From: Roseivivax sediminis | GTDB lineage: Bacteria > Pseudomonadota > Alphaproteobacteria > Rhodobacterales > Rhodobacteraceae | Direction: 5' to 3' | Assembly: GCF_900112685.1 (NCBI RefSeq) | Contig: NZ_FOMS01000009.1 | Coordinates: forward strand, 69,501 to 133,500 | DNA: 64,000 nucleotides | Part shown: piece by piece, positions 35,311 to 42,969 of the stretch | How the letters are laid out: every line of letters begins with the position of its first letter | How positions within the stretch are numbered: position 1 is the first letter of the stretch | Position numbers and translations under genes: made by a program | The notes under the pieces: model-generated | Told to the model about the DNA's origin: nothing | The model's input: the letters and a program-made list of their open reading frames with translations, nothing else | Database searches by the model: none

Positions 35311-35976
35311 ATGGAAAACGCACTCATCATCGGGGCCTCGGGCGGGATCGGGTCGGCCGTGGCCGCGGAGCTCGAGCGGCGCGGCGTGGCCGTGACCGGG
35401 CTGTCGCGGTCCGAAGACAATCTCGACGTGACCGACGAGGCTTCGGTGGAACGCGTGCTCGGGGCGCTGGACGGGCCCTTCGACCTGGTGTTCTGCGCCA
35501 CGGGCGCGCTGCGCATCGGCGGGGCGGCGCCGGAGAAGACGATCCGGCGGCTCGATCCGGACGCGATGCGCGATCAGTTCATGGTCAACGCGGTCGGCCC
35601 GGCGATGGTGCTGAAGCACGCGATCCGGCTGGTGCCGCGGCGGCAGCGCGCGGTGATGGCGGTGCTGTCGGCGCGGGTCGGGTCGATCGGCGACAACGGG
35701 CTCGGCGGGTGGTATTCCTACCGCACGGCCAAGGCGGCGGTGAACCAGGTGGTGCATACCGCGGCGGTGGAGTTCGCCCGCTCGCACCGGCACCTCGCCT
35801 GCGTGGCGCTGCATCCCGGCACGGTCGAGACGCCGTTCACCGAGGGCTATTCGGACAGCCACCCGACAGTGGCCCCGGCCCGCGCGGCGGAGCGCCTGTG
35901 CGACGTCTTCGAAAGGCTGGGGCCGGAGCATACCGGGCGCTTCTACGACTACGCCTTCGAGGAGATCCCCTGGTGA
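35311..35976 (+). CDS. Short-chain dehydrogenase/reductase (SDR) family oxidoreductase
   Basis: This is a 221-residue SDR. The nucleotide motif GASGGIGS is at residues 8-15, the catalytic pair is in YRTAK (YxxxK), and the Ser is in VLSARVGSI. The layout resembles CsgA-like C-factor SDRs. The substrate is unknown. It overlaps the following photolyase gene by GTGA, suggesting co-expression; some bacterial photolyase operons carry SDR genes. Confidence 0.9.
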   Translation: MENALIIGASGGIGSAVAAELERRGVAVTGLSRSEDNLDVTDEASVERVLGALDGPFDLVFCATGALRIGGAAPEKTIRRLDPDAMRDQFMVNAVGPAMVLKHAIRLVPRRQRAVMAVLSARVGSIGDNGLGGWYSYRTAKAAVNQVVHTAAVEFARSHRHLACVALHPGTVETPFTEGYSDSHPTVAPARAAERLCDVFERLGPEHTGRFYDYAFEEIPW

Positions 35977-37499
35977 GCCGGCTGGTCCTGGTGCTGGGCG
36001 ATCAGCTGTCGGAGAGCCTCTCGGCGCTGCGGGAGGCGGACAAGGGCAGCGACGTCGTCATGATGGCGGAGGTCGCCGAGGAAGCGACTTACGTGCAGCA
36101 TCACCCCAAGAAGATCGCGTTGATCTTCGCGGCGATGCGCAAGTTCGCCGCGCGGCTGCGCGCGGACGGCTGGGACGTGCGCTATGCCGAGCTCGACGAC
36201 ACCGGGAACGCCGGTTCGATCCCCGGCGAGCTGTTGCGCCGGGCCGAGGAGACGGGCGCCTCGGAGGTCATCGCCACCGAGCCCGGCGAATGGCGGCTGA
36301 TCAAGGCGCTCTCGGAGATGCCGCTGACCTGCCGGCAACTGGCCGATGACCGGTTCATCGCCAGCCACGACGATTTCGAGCGATGGGCCTCGGGGCGCAA
36401 GACGCTGCGGATGGAGTTTTTCTACCGCGAGCAGCGCAAGGCGACCGGGTACCTGATGGAGGACGGCAAACCGGCGGGCGGGCAGTGGAATTTCGACCAC
36501 GACAACCGCAAACCGGCGCCCGAGGCGGTCGATTTCGGCGGGCCGATGCAGTTCACCCCCGACGACACGGTCGAGGCGGTGCTGGAGCTCGTCGAAGCGC
36601 GCTTCGGCAACTGGTTCGGAGAGGTCCGCCCGTTCTGGTTCGCCACCGACCAGAGCCAGGCGCGGCGCGCATTGGCGCATTTCGTCAAGCACGCGCTGCC
36701 GCGCTTCGGCGACTATCAGGATGCGATGATGGGGGACGAGCGGTTCCTCTATCACTCGGTGATCTCGGCCTACATGAACATCGGCCTTCTGGACCCGCGG
36801 GAGGTCTGCGAGGCGGTGGAGGAGAGCTGGCGCGCGGGCGACACGCCGATCAACGCCGCCGAGGGGTATATCCGCCAGGTGATCGGCTGGCGCGAATACA
36901 TGCGCGGGATCTATTTCCACGAGGGGCCGGATTATCCGCGGCGCAACGGGCTGAACCAACAGCGCGCGCTGCCACCGCTCTACTGGGGGGCGGAGACAAA
37001 GATGCGCTGCCTGTCGGAGACGGTGGCGCAGACGCGGGAAGAGGCCTACGCGCATCACATCCAGCGCCTGATGGTGACGGGCAATTTCGCGCTGATCGCC
37101 GGGATCGACCCCGCCGAGGTCGAGGATTGGTACATGCGCGTCTATTTCGACGCGTTCGAGTGGGTCACGGCGCCGAATACGGTGGGGATGAGCCAGTTCG
37201 CCGATGGCGGTGTGATCGCGTCGAAACCCTACGTGTCGAGCGGCAGCTATATCGACCGGATGTCGGATTATTGCGGCGACTGCGCCTACAGCGTGAAGGC
37301 CAAGACCGGAGAGGGCGCCTGCCCGTTCAACCTGCTCTACTGGCATTTCATGCACCGGCACCGGGAGCGCTTCGAGAGCAATCCGCGCATGGCGCAGATG
37401 TACGCGACCTGGGACCGGATGGCAGAGGACCGCAAGGAGACGGTCCTGCGTGAGGCGGAGGAGTTCCTGCGGCGGATGTCGGACGGGGAAACGGTCTGA
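35973..37499 (+). CDS. Iron-sulfur bacterial cryptochrome/(6-4) photolyase (FeS-BCP)
   Basis: This is a 508-residue photolyase with a Rossmann-like antenna domain and a helical FAD domain. Four cysteines, Cys346, Cys434, Cys437 and Cys450, have the spacing of the [4Fe-4S] ligands known for PhrB/CryB. Members repair (6-4) photoproducts or act as blue-light regulators (CryB of Rhodobacter sphaeroides). The GTG start at 35973 overlaps the SDR stop. PSGSYI-like and WHFMHRHRE segments near the C-terminus also fit the family. Confidence 0.92.
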   Translation: MSRLVLVLGDQLSESLSALREADKGSDVVMMAEVAEEATYVQHHPKKIALIFAAMRKFAARLRADGWDVRYAELDDTGNAGSIPGELLRRAEETGASEVIATEPGEWRLIKALSEMPLTCRQLADDRFIASHDDFERWASGRKTLRMEFFYREQRKATGYLMEDGKPAGGQWNFDHDNRKPAPEAVDFGGPMQFTPDDTVEAVLELVEARFGNWFGEVRPFWFATDQSQARRALAHFVKHALPRFGDYQDAMMGDERFLYHSVISAYMNIGLLDPREVCEAVEESWRAGDTPINAAEGYIRQVIGWREYMRGIYFHEGPDYPRRNGLNQQRALPPLYWGAETKMRCLSETVAQTREEAYAHHIQRLMVTGNFALIAGIDPAEVEDWYMRVYFDAFEWVTAPNTVGMSQFADGGVIASKPYVSSGSYIDRMSDYCGDCAYSVKAKTGEGACPFNLLYWHFMHRHRERFESNPRMAQMYATWDRMAEDRKETVLREAEEFLRRMSDGETV

Positions 37500-37520
37500 G
37501 CCGGCGCAGGCGCAAGCTGC

Positions 37521-37613
37521 GGGAGCGAGGGTCGCCATTGGTTCGCGGCATCGGTCCGAGCGACGTTTGCGGCGCCCCTCGCGCTCCCCTGAATATTCGG
37601 AGACAGAGGAAAG
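37521..37613 (+). repeat. Dispersed intergenic hairpin element, copy E, with an enlarged loop
   Basis: GGGAGCGAGGG (37521-37531) and CCCCTCGCGCTCCC (37575-37588) are the usual arms, but they are separated by about 43 bases instead of two to four. A degenerate CTGAATATTC core and GAGGAAAGG tail follow. It lies after the photolyase stop. Confidence 0.6.
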
Positions 37614-37625
37614 GGGCGTGCCACG

Positions 37626-38384
37626 TCAGATCAGCCCTTCGGAGCGGAAGCTGAGTTCGCGCGCCTTTCCTATCACGAGGTGATCGTGCAGCGTCAGGCC
37701 CAGCGCCTCGGCGGCCTGCTGGATCTGGGCGGTCATGTCGATGTCCGCGCGGGAAGGCGTGGGGTCGCCCGACGGGTGGTTGTGCACGAGGATCAGCGCC
37801 GAGGCGTTGAGTTCGAGCGCGCGCTTGACGACCTCGCGCGGGTAGACCGGAACATGGTCGACGGTGCCGCGGGCCTGCGCTTCGTCGGCGATGAGAACGT
37901 TCTTGCGGTCAAGGTAGAGGACGCGGAACTGTTCGATCTCTCCGTGTGCGAGCGCGGTGCGGCAATAGTCCAGGAGGGCGTCCCAGCTCGACACCACGGG
38001 GCGCTGCATCACGCGGGCGCGGCTGAGCCGGTGAGCAGCCGCCTCCACCAGCTTGAGCTGGCAGATTACGGCGGCGCCGACGCCGGTGACCTGCATCAGC
38101 CGGGCATGCGGCGCCGACACGACGGCGTTGAAGTCGCCGAACGTGTCGAGAAGGCGCCGGGCCAGCGGCTTCATGTCCTGCCGCGGCACCGCGCCGAACA
38201 GGATCAGCTCCAGCATCTCGTAATCCGGCAGCGCGTCTGCGCCGCCGGAGAGGAACCGTTCCCGCAACCGTTCGCGGTGGTCGCGGATATAGGACGGCAG
38301 CCGCGTGCCGGGCGGCAGACCCGGGACCGCCTCGCTCTCGAAGAGGGCGCCCTGTGCCTCGTGGAATTCGCGATCGGCGGTCAT
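37626..38384 (-). CDS. radC: RadC-family JAB/MPN metalloprotein
   Basis: This is a 252-residue protein with an N-terminal helix-hairpin-helix region (QVTGVGAAVICQLK) and a C-terminal JAMM domain carrying the zinc motif HNHPSGDPTPSRADID. The family was named for DNA repair, but that role is doubtful; it may be a metallopeptidase or nuclease. It is a single gene, convergent with the photolyase. Confidence 0.92.
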   Translation of the reverse strand: MTADREFHEAQGALFESEAVPGLPPGTRLPSYIRDHRERLRERFLSGGADALPDYEMLELILFGAVPRQDMKPLARRLLDTFGDFNAVVSAPHARLMQVTGVGAAVICQLKLVEAAAHRLSRARVMQRPVVSSWDALLDYCRTALAHGEIEQFRVLYLDRKNVLIADEAQARGTVDHVPVYPREVVKRALELNASALILVHNHPSGDPTPSRADIDMTAQIQQAAEALGLTLHDHLVIGKARELSFRSEGLI

Positions 38385-38434
38385 GCCCGCACTCTGGCGG
38401 GCGATGGGTTACCGCGCGGTTAACAATGACCGGC

Positions 38435-38806
38435 TCAGTTGCTCGCGTAGTCGGTGCCAAGCGTCTCGGTAGCAAAGCGGACGCCCTCGCCCGTGTGCTC
38501 GAAGGCGAGCGACAGGCCCGGAATGCCCGGCAGGCCGAAGGAGACCGCGTCACCGTCCTCGAGGCGCATGGCCAGGCGGGCGGGCTCGGCCGGAGCGACG
38601 ACGGGCTTGTAGGTGGCGACCACCTCGGCGGCGGCATCGTCGGTTTCGGTCCAGTAGACCGAGACGGCGACGCCATATTCGGTCAGCGTCGCGCCGTCGC
38701 CCGAGGAGACAAGGACGGTTTCGCCGGCGGTCGCCGGAACGGCGGCGAACAGCGAGAGAAGGGCAGCAGCGGACAGCGTGCGCGGGGATGCGGTGATCAT
38801 GATCAT
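38435..38806 (-). CDS. Small exported protein of unknown function
   Basis: This is a 123-residue protein with a clear signal peptide (cleavage near ATAG). The mature part is about 97 residues, rich in acidic residues and beta-strand patterns, without cysteines or a recognised motif. AAAGGAC directly precedes the ATG at 38806 (an ATG two codons later is possible). Two perfect inverted repeats lie upstream. I do not recognise the family. Confidence 0.7.
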   Translation of the reverse strand: MIMITASPRTLSAAALLSLFAAVPATAGETVLVSSGDGATLTEYGVAVSVYWTETDDAAAEVVATYKPVVAPAEPARLAMRLEDGDAVSFGLPGIPGLSLAFEHTGEGVRFATETLGTDYASN

Positions 38807-38828
38807 GTCCTTTCGACAAATGGTCGGT

Positions 38829-38869
38829 GGCCCGAAGGCGGGCCTTCTGCAGTGCAGCGTAATCGCTGC
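38829..38869 (-). promoter_or_regulatory. Two perfect inverted repeats upstream of the small exported-protein gene
   Basis: GGCCCG-AAGG-CGGGCC (38829-38844) and GCAGCG-TAAT-CGCTGC (38854-38869) are both perfect 6-bp arms with 4-bp spacers. They begin 23 bases before the start codon, in the likely 5' leader or promoter. They are candidate operators or leader hairpins. Confidence 0.4.
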
Positions 38870-39070
38870 GACGCAGAAACGACCACAGCCGATGCGACAT
38901 AGCCGCCATGAGCCATGTGCGGGTAGGCCGGACTGACCCGATCGGGGCGATGCTGGCGCACGAATGGGGGACCCGCGCACGGAAAATTGCCGGCGCACGC
39001 GGCGGTGCGCGGTGCGCCGGTCGCGCTCTTGCTTGAGAACTAAGGTTTCGGGAGACCGATAGCGATCCTG

Positions 39071-39094
39071 GGCCGCCCCCTGCCCGGGGCGGCC
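39071..39094 (-). terminator. Strong GC hairpin after msrA
   Basis: GGCCGCCCC (39071-39079) and GGGGCGGCC (39086-39094) form a perfect 9-bp stem with a 6-base loop, 22 bases downstream of the msrA stop on the minus strand. No T-run follows. Confidence 0.55.
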
Positions 39095-39115
39095 AGCGCC
39101 GTGCTGCGGCTGCGC

Positions 39116-39622
39116 CTACTCCGCCGCGTCGCGCTTGGGCAGGACCCAGTCGGGACGCGGGAAGTGGCAGGTATAGCCGTTGGGGAAGCGCTGGAGGTAA
39201 TCCTGATGCTCCGGCTCGGCCTCCCAGAAGTCGCCCACGGGTTCGACCTCGGTCACCACCTTGCCCGGCCAGAGGCCCGAGGCCTCCACGTCCTTGATCG
39301 TGTCGAGCGCGGTCTGCCGCTGGTCCTCGTCCACGTAGTAGATCGCCGAGCGGTAGCTCATGCCGACATCGTTGCCCTGGCGGTTCTTCGTCGTCGGGTC
39401 GTGGATCTGGAAGAAGTATTCCAGGATCCGCCGATAGGAGATCACCTGCGGCTCGAACAGGATCTCGATGCCCTCGGCATGGGTGCCGTGGTTGCGATAG
39501 GTCGCGTTGGACACGTCGCCGCCGGTATAGCCGACGCGGGTGCCTTCCACCCCCGGCAGCTTGCGGATCAGATCTTCCATGCCCCAGAAGCAGCCCCCGG
39601 CGAGTACGGCGCGTTCGGTCAT
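39116..39622 (-). CDS. msrA: Peptide-methionine (S)-S-oxide reductase MsrA
   Basis: This is a 168-residue enzyme with the catalytic GCFWGMED motif near the N-terminus and the GYTGG and HAE segments of the family. It reduces the S-epimer of methionine sulfoxide in proteins. It has no signal peptide, so it is cytoplasmic. It overlaps msrB by ATGA, forming a coupled msrB-msrA pair that covers both sulfoxide epimers. Confidence 0.95.
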   Translation of the reverse strand: MTERAVLAGGCFWGMEDLIRKLPGVEGTRVGYTGGDVSNATYRNHGTHAEGIEILFEPQVISYRRILEYFFQIHDPTTKNRQGNDVGMSYRSAIYYVDEDQRQTALDTIKDVEASGLWPGKVVTEVEPVGDFWEAEPEHQDYLQRFPNGYTCHFPRPDWVLPKRDAAE

Positions 39623-40068
39623 GCCACGTCCTCCACTTGGTTCAGGTAGGCGCCATAGCCTTCGGCCTCCATGTCATCGCGATGGACGAACCGCAGGCTG
39701 GCGGAGTTGATGCAGTAGCGCAGGCCGCCCCGGTCCTGCGGGCCGTCCGGAAAGACGTGACCGAGATGGCTGTCGCCATGGGCGGAGCGGACCTCGGTGC
39801 GGATCATGCCGTGCGTGGTGTCGCGCAGCTCGCTCACATGCGCGGGCTCCAGCGGCTTGACGAAGCTGGGCCAGCCGCAGCCCGATTCGTACTTGTCGGC
39901 GCTGGCGAAGAGCGGCTCTCCGGAGACCACGTCGACATAGATGCCGGGCTCCTTGTTGGCGAGATACTCGCCCGTGCCCGGCCGCTCGGTGCCGTTTTCC
40001 TGGGTGACGCGGTACTGCTCGGGCGTGAGCCGGGCGACCGCGTCGGGATCCTTCCGGTAGTCGGCCAT
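39619..40068 (-). CDS. msrB: Peptide-methionine (R)-S-oxide reductase MsrB
   Basis: This is a 149-residue enzyme with the catalytic Cys in [11 protein letters not shown] and a second Cys in ESGCGWPSF. The two CxxC zinc pairs found in many MsrB proteins are absent, so this is the metal-free type. It reduces the R-epimer of methionine sulfoxide. AGGAGGA lies just upstream of the ATG at 40068. Confidence 0.95.
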   Translation of the reverse strand: MADYRKDPDAVARLTPEQYRVTQENGTERPGTGEYLANKEPGIYVDVVSGEPLFASADKYESGCGWPSFVKPLEPAHVSELRDTTHGMIRTEVRSAHGDSHLGHVFPDGPQDRGGLRYCINSASLRFVHRDDMEAEGYGAYLNQVEDVA

Positions 40069-40143
40069 GGATGTCCTCCTGATCTGTCTTTGCCCATGAT
40101 GTGGGGACGCGGGCGGAAAATCAAAAGGCGCGGAGGCGGGCGG

Positions 40144-40208
40144 GAGGGGCGCTGCCCCTCTTGCGCCTGCGGCGCAATTCACCCCGGAGTATTTGGGGCC
40201 CAAAGAAG
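40144..40208 (+). repeat. Dispersed intergenic hairpin element, copy F, two hairpins
   Basis: GAGGGGC/GCCCCTC (40144-40150 with 40154-40160) and then TTGCGCC/GGCGCAA (40161-40167 with 40171-40177) are followed by CCCCGGAGTATTT and GGCCCAAAGAAG. It is oriented on the plus strand although both neighbours (def and msrB) are on the minus strand. Confidence 0.78.
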
Positions 40209-40240
40209 CCGGAAAAAGGGGAAGGGGTGCGGGCGGCGGG

Positions 40241-40738
40241 TCAGCGGGCGCGCTTCCGGGCGCGGCGGATCAGCATGTCGCGTTTCGTCTTGGACAGGCG
40301 GTGGACGTAGAGCATGCCGTCCAGGTGGTCGATCTGGTGCTGCACGCTCGTCGCCCAGAGCTTGACGAAATCGCGCTCCTCGACCTCGCCCTCTTCGTTG
40401 AGAAAGCGCACCGTGACGGCGCGGGGGCGGGTGATCGCGGCATTCACGCCGGGCAGGCAGGGGCTCGCCTCTTCGTGGTCACGCAGCTCTACGCTGGCAT
40501 GCAGGATCTCGGGGTTGGCCATGCGCACGGCCTGGCCGCGGTCGTTCGAGGCGTCGACCACGGCGAGGCGCAGCATCACCCCGATCTGCGGCGCGGCGAG
40601 GCCGACGCCCGGCATCGCCTCCATCGTGTCGATCATGTCCTGCCAGTGGGCGCGGATGTCGTCGGTGACCGCGTCGACCGGCGCGGCGGGGGTCCGCAGC
40701 CGCTTGTCGGGCCAGCGCAGGATGGGGCGGACACTCAT
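40241..40738 (-). CDS. Peptide deformylase paralogue with altered active site
   Basis: This is a 165-residue deformylase homologue. Motif I, GVGLAAPQ (44-51), is intact. Motif II is changed from EGCLSxP to EASPCLPG (Cys94). Motif III reads HQIDH instead of HEIDH, so the general base/acid Glu is Gln135. The metal ligands Cys94, His134 and His138 remain. Loss of this Glu is expected to abolish or cripple deformylation, so the protein may have another role. It is third of the deformylase run, overlapping the preceding one by ATGA. Confidence 0.85.
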   Translation of the reverse strand: MSVRPILRWPDKRLRTPAAPVDAVTDDIRAHWQDMIDTMEAMPGVGLAAPQIGVMLRLAVVDASNDRGQAVRMANPEILHASVELRDHEEASPCLPGVNAAITRPRAVTVRFLNEEGEVEERDFVKLWATSVQHQIDHLDGMLYVHRLSKTKRDMLIRRARKRAR

Positions 40739-41232
40739 GCCGCGCTGCCCGCGTAGATTTCCAGGAGCTCCGCGCGCAGCGCCGGATCGACCCGGTCGAA
40801 GGTCACGATGCCGTCGAGATGGTCGAGCTCGTGCTGCACCACGACCGCATCGATGCCGTTCAGGATCTCGGTCCGGATCCCGCCCGCCGCATCACGATAG
40901 CGGATCGTCACCTCGGCGGGGCGGGTCACCTCGGCGCTGATCCCGGGAATCGACAGGCACGATTCGGTGAAGGCGACCGTGCGGTCCGAGGCGGCAACGA
41001 TCTCCGGGTCGATGCAGACGCGGGGGGCGGAGGCGCCCTCCTTCCAGCCGGTATCGGCGACGAAGACACGCACCATGGCGCCGATCTGGGGCGCCGCCAG
41101 CCCGCGCCCGCCGGCCGCGTACATCGTGTCGAGAAGATCGCCCACCAGCGCCGAGACGTCGGTGTCGCCGACCTTCACGCAGCGCTGCGACAGGCGGGGG
41201 TCGGGCCAGTTCAGGACCTCGCGCGCCGCCAT
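40735..41232 (-). CDS. def: Peptide deformylase, second paralogue
   Basis: This is a 165-residue deformylase. Motif I is GRGLAAPQ, motif II is ESCLSIPG (Gly of EGCLS replaced by Ser) and motif III is HELDH (134-138), so metal ligands and catalytic Glu are present. It would remove the formyl group from N-terminal formyl-Met. It overlaps both the unknown gene upstream and the altered paralogue downstream, so all are co-translated. Confidence 0.9.
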   Translation of the reverse strand: MAAREVLNWPDPRLSQRCVKVGDTDVSALVGDLLDTMYAAGGRGLAAPQIGAMVRVFVADTGWKEGASAPRVCIDPEIVAASDRTVAFTESCLSIPGISAEVTRPAEVTIRYRDAAGGIRTEILNGIDAVVVQHELDHLDGIVTFDRVDPALRAELLEIYAGSAA

Positions 41233-41684
41233 TAGACGGCCTCCCCCGGTCGCGTGTCGGCAAGGTAGGCGTCCGCGTCCGGGCGCGCGGTCATCATGTG
41301 GCGCACATAGGCATCGCGTTCGTGCATCAGGATCGGAAGCTCCCACACGCAGGCCGTCAACGGACGGTCGTCCATCGGTTCGTAGGCACCGTCCGGAGGG
41401 GCCAGCGACAGGCGCTGGCAGAGGATATCGCCGTGCGCCCACCAGTCCATCAGGAGCCAGGTGCCCATCTCGCCCGCGTGCATCACCACGAAGCCGAGCC
41501 CGGAGGCGCCGCCCTCGGCCCTCGCCGCGGCCTCCACCCGCGCGGCCTCTTGCCGGGCGGCGGCGAGTGCGGCGTCGGACGGTGCCTTTGCCCCGATATG
41601 ATAGGCCTTGAGCCGCAGCTTACCGGCCTGCCACAGCCCGAGCGCCCGGACCGGGCGCGGCGCATAGGGCGCCGGCGCCGTCAC
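41232..41684 (-). CDS. Conserved-looking protein of unknown function inside the deformylase cluster
   Basis: This is a 150-residue soluble protein that I do not recognise. The N-terminus is basic, followed by an Ala/Glu-rich helix (residues about 35-60), a hydrophobic VVMHAGEMGTWLLMDWW segment and a C-terminal region rich in Met, His and Asp (PILMHERDAYVRHMM). It has no signal peptide or membrane helix. Its stop overlaps the second deformylase start and its start overlaps the end of the canonical deformylase, so it is made with them. A role linked to N-terminal processing is only a guess from context. Confidence 0.8.
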   Translation of the reverse strand: MTAPAPYAPRPVRALGLWQAGKLRLKAYHIGAKAPSDAALAAARQEAARVEAAARAEGGASGLGFVVMHAGEMGTWLLMDWWAHGDILCQRLSLAPPDGAYEPMDDRPLTACVWELPILMHERDAYVRHMMTARPDADAYLADTRPGEAV

Positions 41685-42199
41685 GAGCGGGCCATCTCGC
41701 GCTTCAGCTTCTGCATCTTGCGGGTGATCATCTGACGCTTCATCGGCCCGAGATAATCGATGAAGAGCTTGCCGTTGAGGTGGTCGATCTCGTGCTGGAC
41801 GCAGACCGCCCAGAGGCCGTCGAACTCTTCCTCGCGCGGGTTGCCGTCCCGGTCGAGCCAGCCGACGCGCACCTGCGCGGGCCGCTCCACGTCGGCATAC
41901 TGGTCGGGGATCGACAGGCAGCCTTCCTCGTAGACCTTGCGCTCTTCCGAGGCCGCGAGAACCTCGGGGTTGAACATCACCAGCGGGCGCGGCTCGGCGT
42001 CCTCGTCCTTCACGCAGTCGAGAACGATCAGTCGCGACAGCACGCCGACCTGCGGCGCCGCGAGCCCGATGCCTGGCGCGTCGTACATGGTTTCCAGCAT
42101 GTCGCCGGCCAGCCGGCGCAGGTCGTCCGACAGATCGGCGACCGGCGCTGCGGGCTTTTTCAGCCGCGGGTCGGGGTGGATGATGATCGACCGTTTCAT
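41681..42199 (-). CDS. def: Peptide deformylase (canonical)
   Basis: This is a 172-residue deformylase with all three motifs intact: GIGLAAPQ (43-50), EGCLSIP (92-98) and HEIDH (136-140). It removes formyl from nascent proteins and is the likely housekeeping enzyme. It is the first gene of the four-gene minus-strand run def-unknown-def-def-like. No fmt gene, the usual partner, lies next to it in this window. Confidence 0.96.
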   Translation of the reverse strand: MKRSIIIHPDPRLKKPAAPVADLSDDLRRLAGDMLETMYDAPGIGLAAPQVGVLSRLIVLDCVKDEDAEPRPLVMFNPEVLAASEERKVYEEGCLSIPDQYADVERPAQVRVGWLDRDGNPREEEFDGLWAVCVQHEIDHLNGKLFIDYLGPMKRQMITRKMQKLKREMARS

Positions 42200-42248
42200 G
42201 CGGCGGATTTAGGGGCTTCGGCCCGCGGGCGCAACGCAGACGGAAGAT

Positions 42249-42264
42249 GTAACCTTGACGTTAC
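42249..42264. promoter_or_regulatory. Operator O1: GTAAC-N6-GTTAC palindrome over a -35-like box
   Basis: GTAACCTTGACGTTAC is a perfect 5-bp-arm inverted repeat. It contains TTGACG (42255-42260), a good -35 hexamer for the downstream membrane-protein/XRE operon. Together with O2 it suggests autoregulation by the XRE protein. Confidence 0.65.
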
Positions 42265-42281
42265 TCCGCCCAAAGCTGTAT

Positions 42282-42297
42282 GTAACGCAAAGGTTAC
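42282..42297. promoter_or_regulatory. Operator O2: second GTAAC-N6-GTTAC palindrome
   Basis: GTAACGCAAAGGTTAC has the same arms as O1, offset by exactly 33 bp (about three helical turns), ending 18 bases before the start codon. It overlaps the probable transcription start. Confidence 0.65.
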
Positions 42298-42315
42298 TCT
42301 GGCAAGGAGATCCCC

Positions 42316-42729
42316 ATGACCTTTCTCACCCCCGGCCGCATCACCTGGATCACGCAGGCGGTCTTTGCCGCACTCGCGGTGTTCTTCCTCGGCATGGCGC
42401 TGGGGGCGGTCTTCGCGCCGGATCTCGCGGCTCTGCCCGGCTGGCTCGGCGCGCCGGTGGGGCTGATCGGGGCGGTGCTGCTGTTCTCGGCGGCGTGGTT
42501 CGCGCCGCGGCGCGCTGCCAACATCGCCTTCGACGAGGGCTACCAGCACGACTGGCTGCACGCGCAGGCGCGCGGCTACTGGGCGTTCGTCTTCGCCTTC
42601 GCGATCGGCGGGAACCTCGTCGCCGCGGATATCCTGCCGGTCGGCCGGGCGTTCATGGCCTGTTCGCTCGGCGCGGCCGCGGTGCCGTTCGTGTGGTTCC
42701 TCGCGCGGCGCTGGGGCGGACGCGGATGA
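42316..42729 (+). CDS. Small membrane protein encoded with an XRE regulator
   Basis: This is a 137-residue protein with four predicted membrane helices and a conserved-looking central FDEGYQHDWLHAQARGYW loop. The layout is like small membrane proteins (DUF2178-like) that pair with a YozG-type XRE regulator. AAGGAG precedes the ATG at 42316. Its stop overlaps the regulator start by ATGA. It may sense an envelope signal and modulate the regulator. Confidence 0.75.
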   Translation: MTFLTPGRITWITQAVFAALAVFFLGMALGAVFAPDLAALPGWLGAPVGLIGAVLLFSAAWFAPRRAANIAFDEGYQHDWLHAQARGYWAFVFAFAIGGNLVAADILPVGRAFMACSLGAAAVPFVWFLARRWGGRG

Positions 42730-42932
42730 GCCTCGTCTCCAACCTCAAGGCACGTCGGCAGGCCGCGGGTCTGACGCAGGCGGAGCTGGCCGAGCGCGTG
42801 GAGGTCAGCCGCAAGACCGTGAACACCGTCGAGAACGGGGTCTTCGTGCCCTCCACCGTGCTGGCGCTGAAACTGGCACGGGCGCTCGGCTGCCGGGTCG
42901 AGGACCTGTTTCGACTTGAGGCCGGGGAGTGA
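42726..42932 (+). CDS. XRE-family (YozG/Cro-C1-like) transcriptional regulator
   Basis: This is a 68-residue single-domain helix-turn-helix protein (LTQAELAERVEVSRKTVNTVENG). It is the minimal YozG-like type that dimerises on palindromes. It is translationally coupled to the membrane protein. The two GTAAC-N6-GTTAC sites upstream of the operon are its most likely operators. Confidence 0.9.
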   Translation: MSLVSNLKARRQAAGLTQAELAERVEVSRKTVNTVENGVFVPSTVLALKLARALGCRVEDLFRLEAGE

Positions 42933-42969
42933 CGTGCCAAGTTGCGCGCGAGGCGGCGAAGGACGCCGC

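Noticed and set aside
42249..42932. Toxin-antitoxin system at the membrane-protein/XRE pair
   Set aside because: The upstream protein is a four-helix membrane protein like DUF2178-type partners, not a known toxin fold; the pair fits a regulator plus membrane co-factor better.
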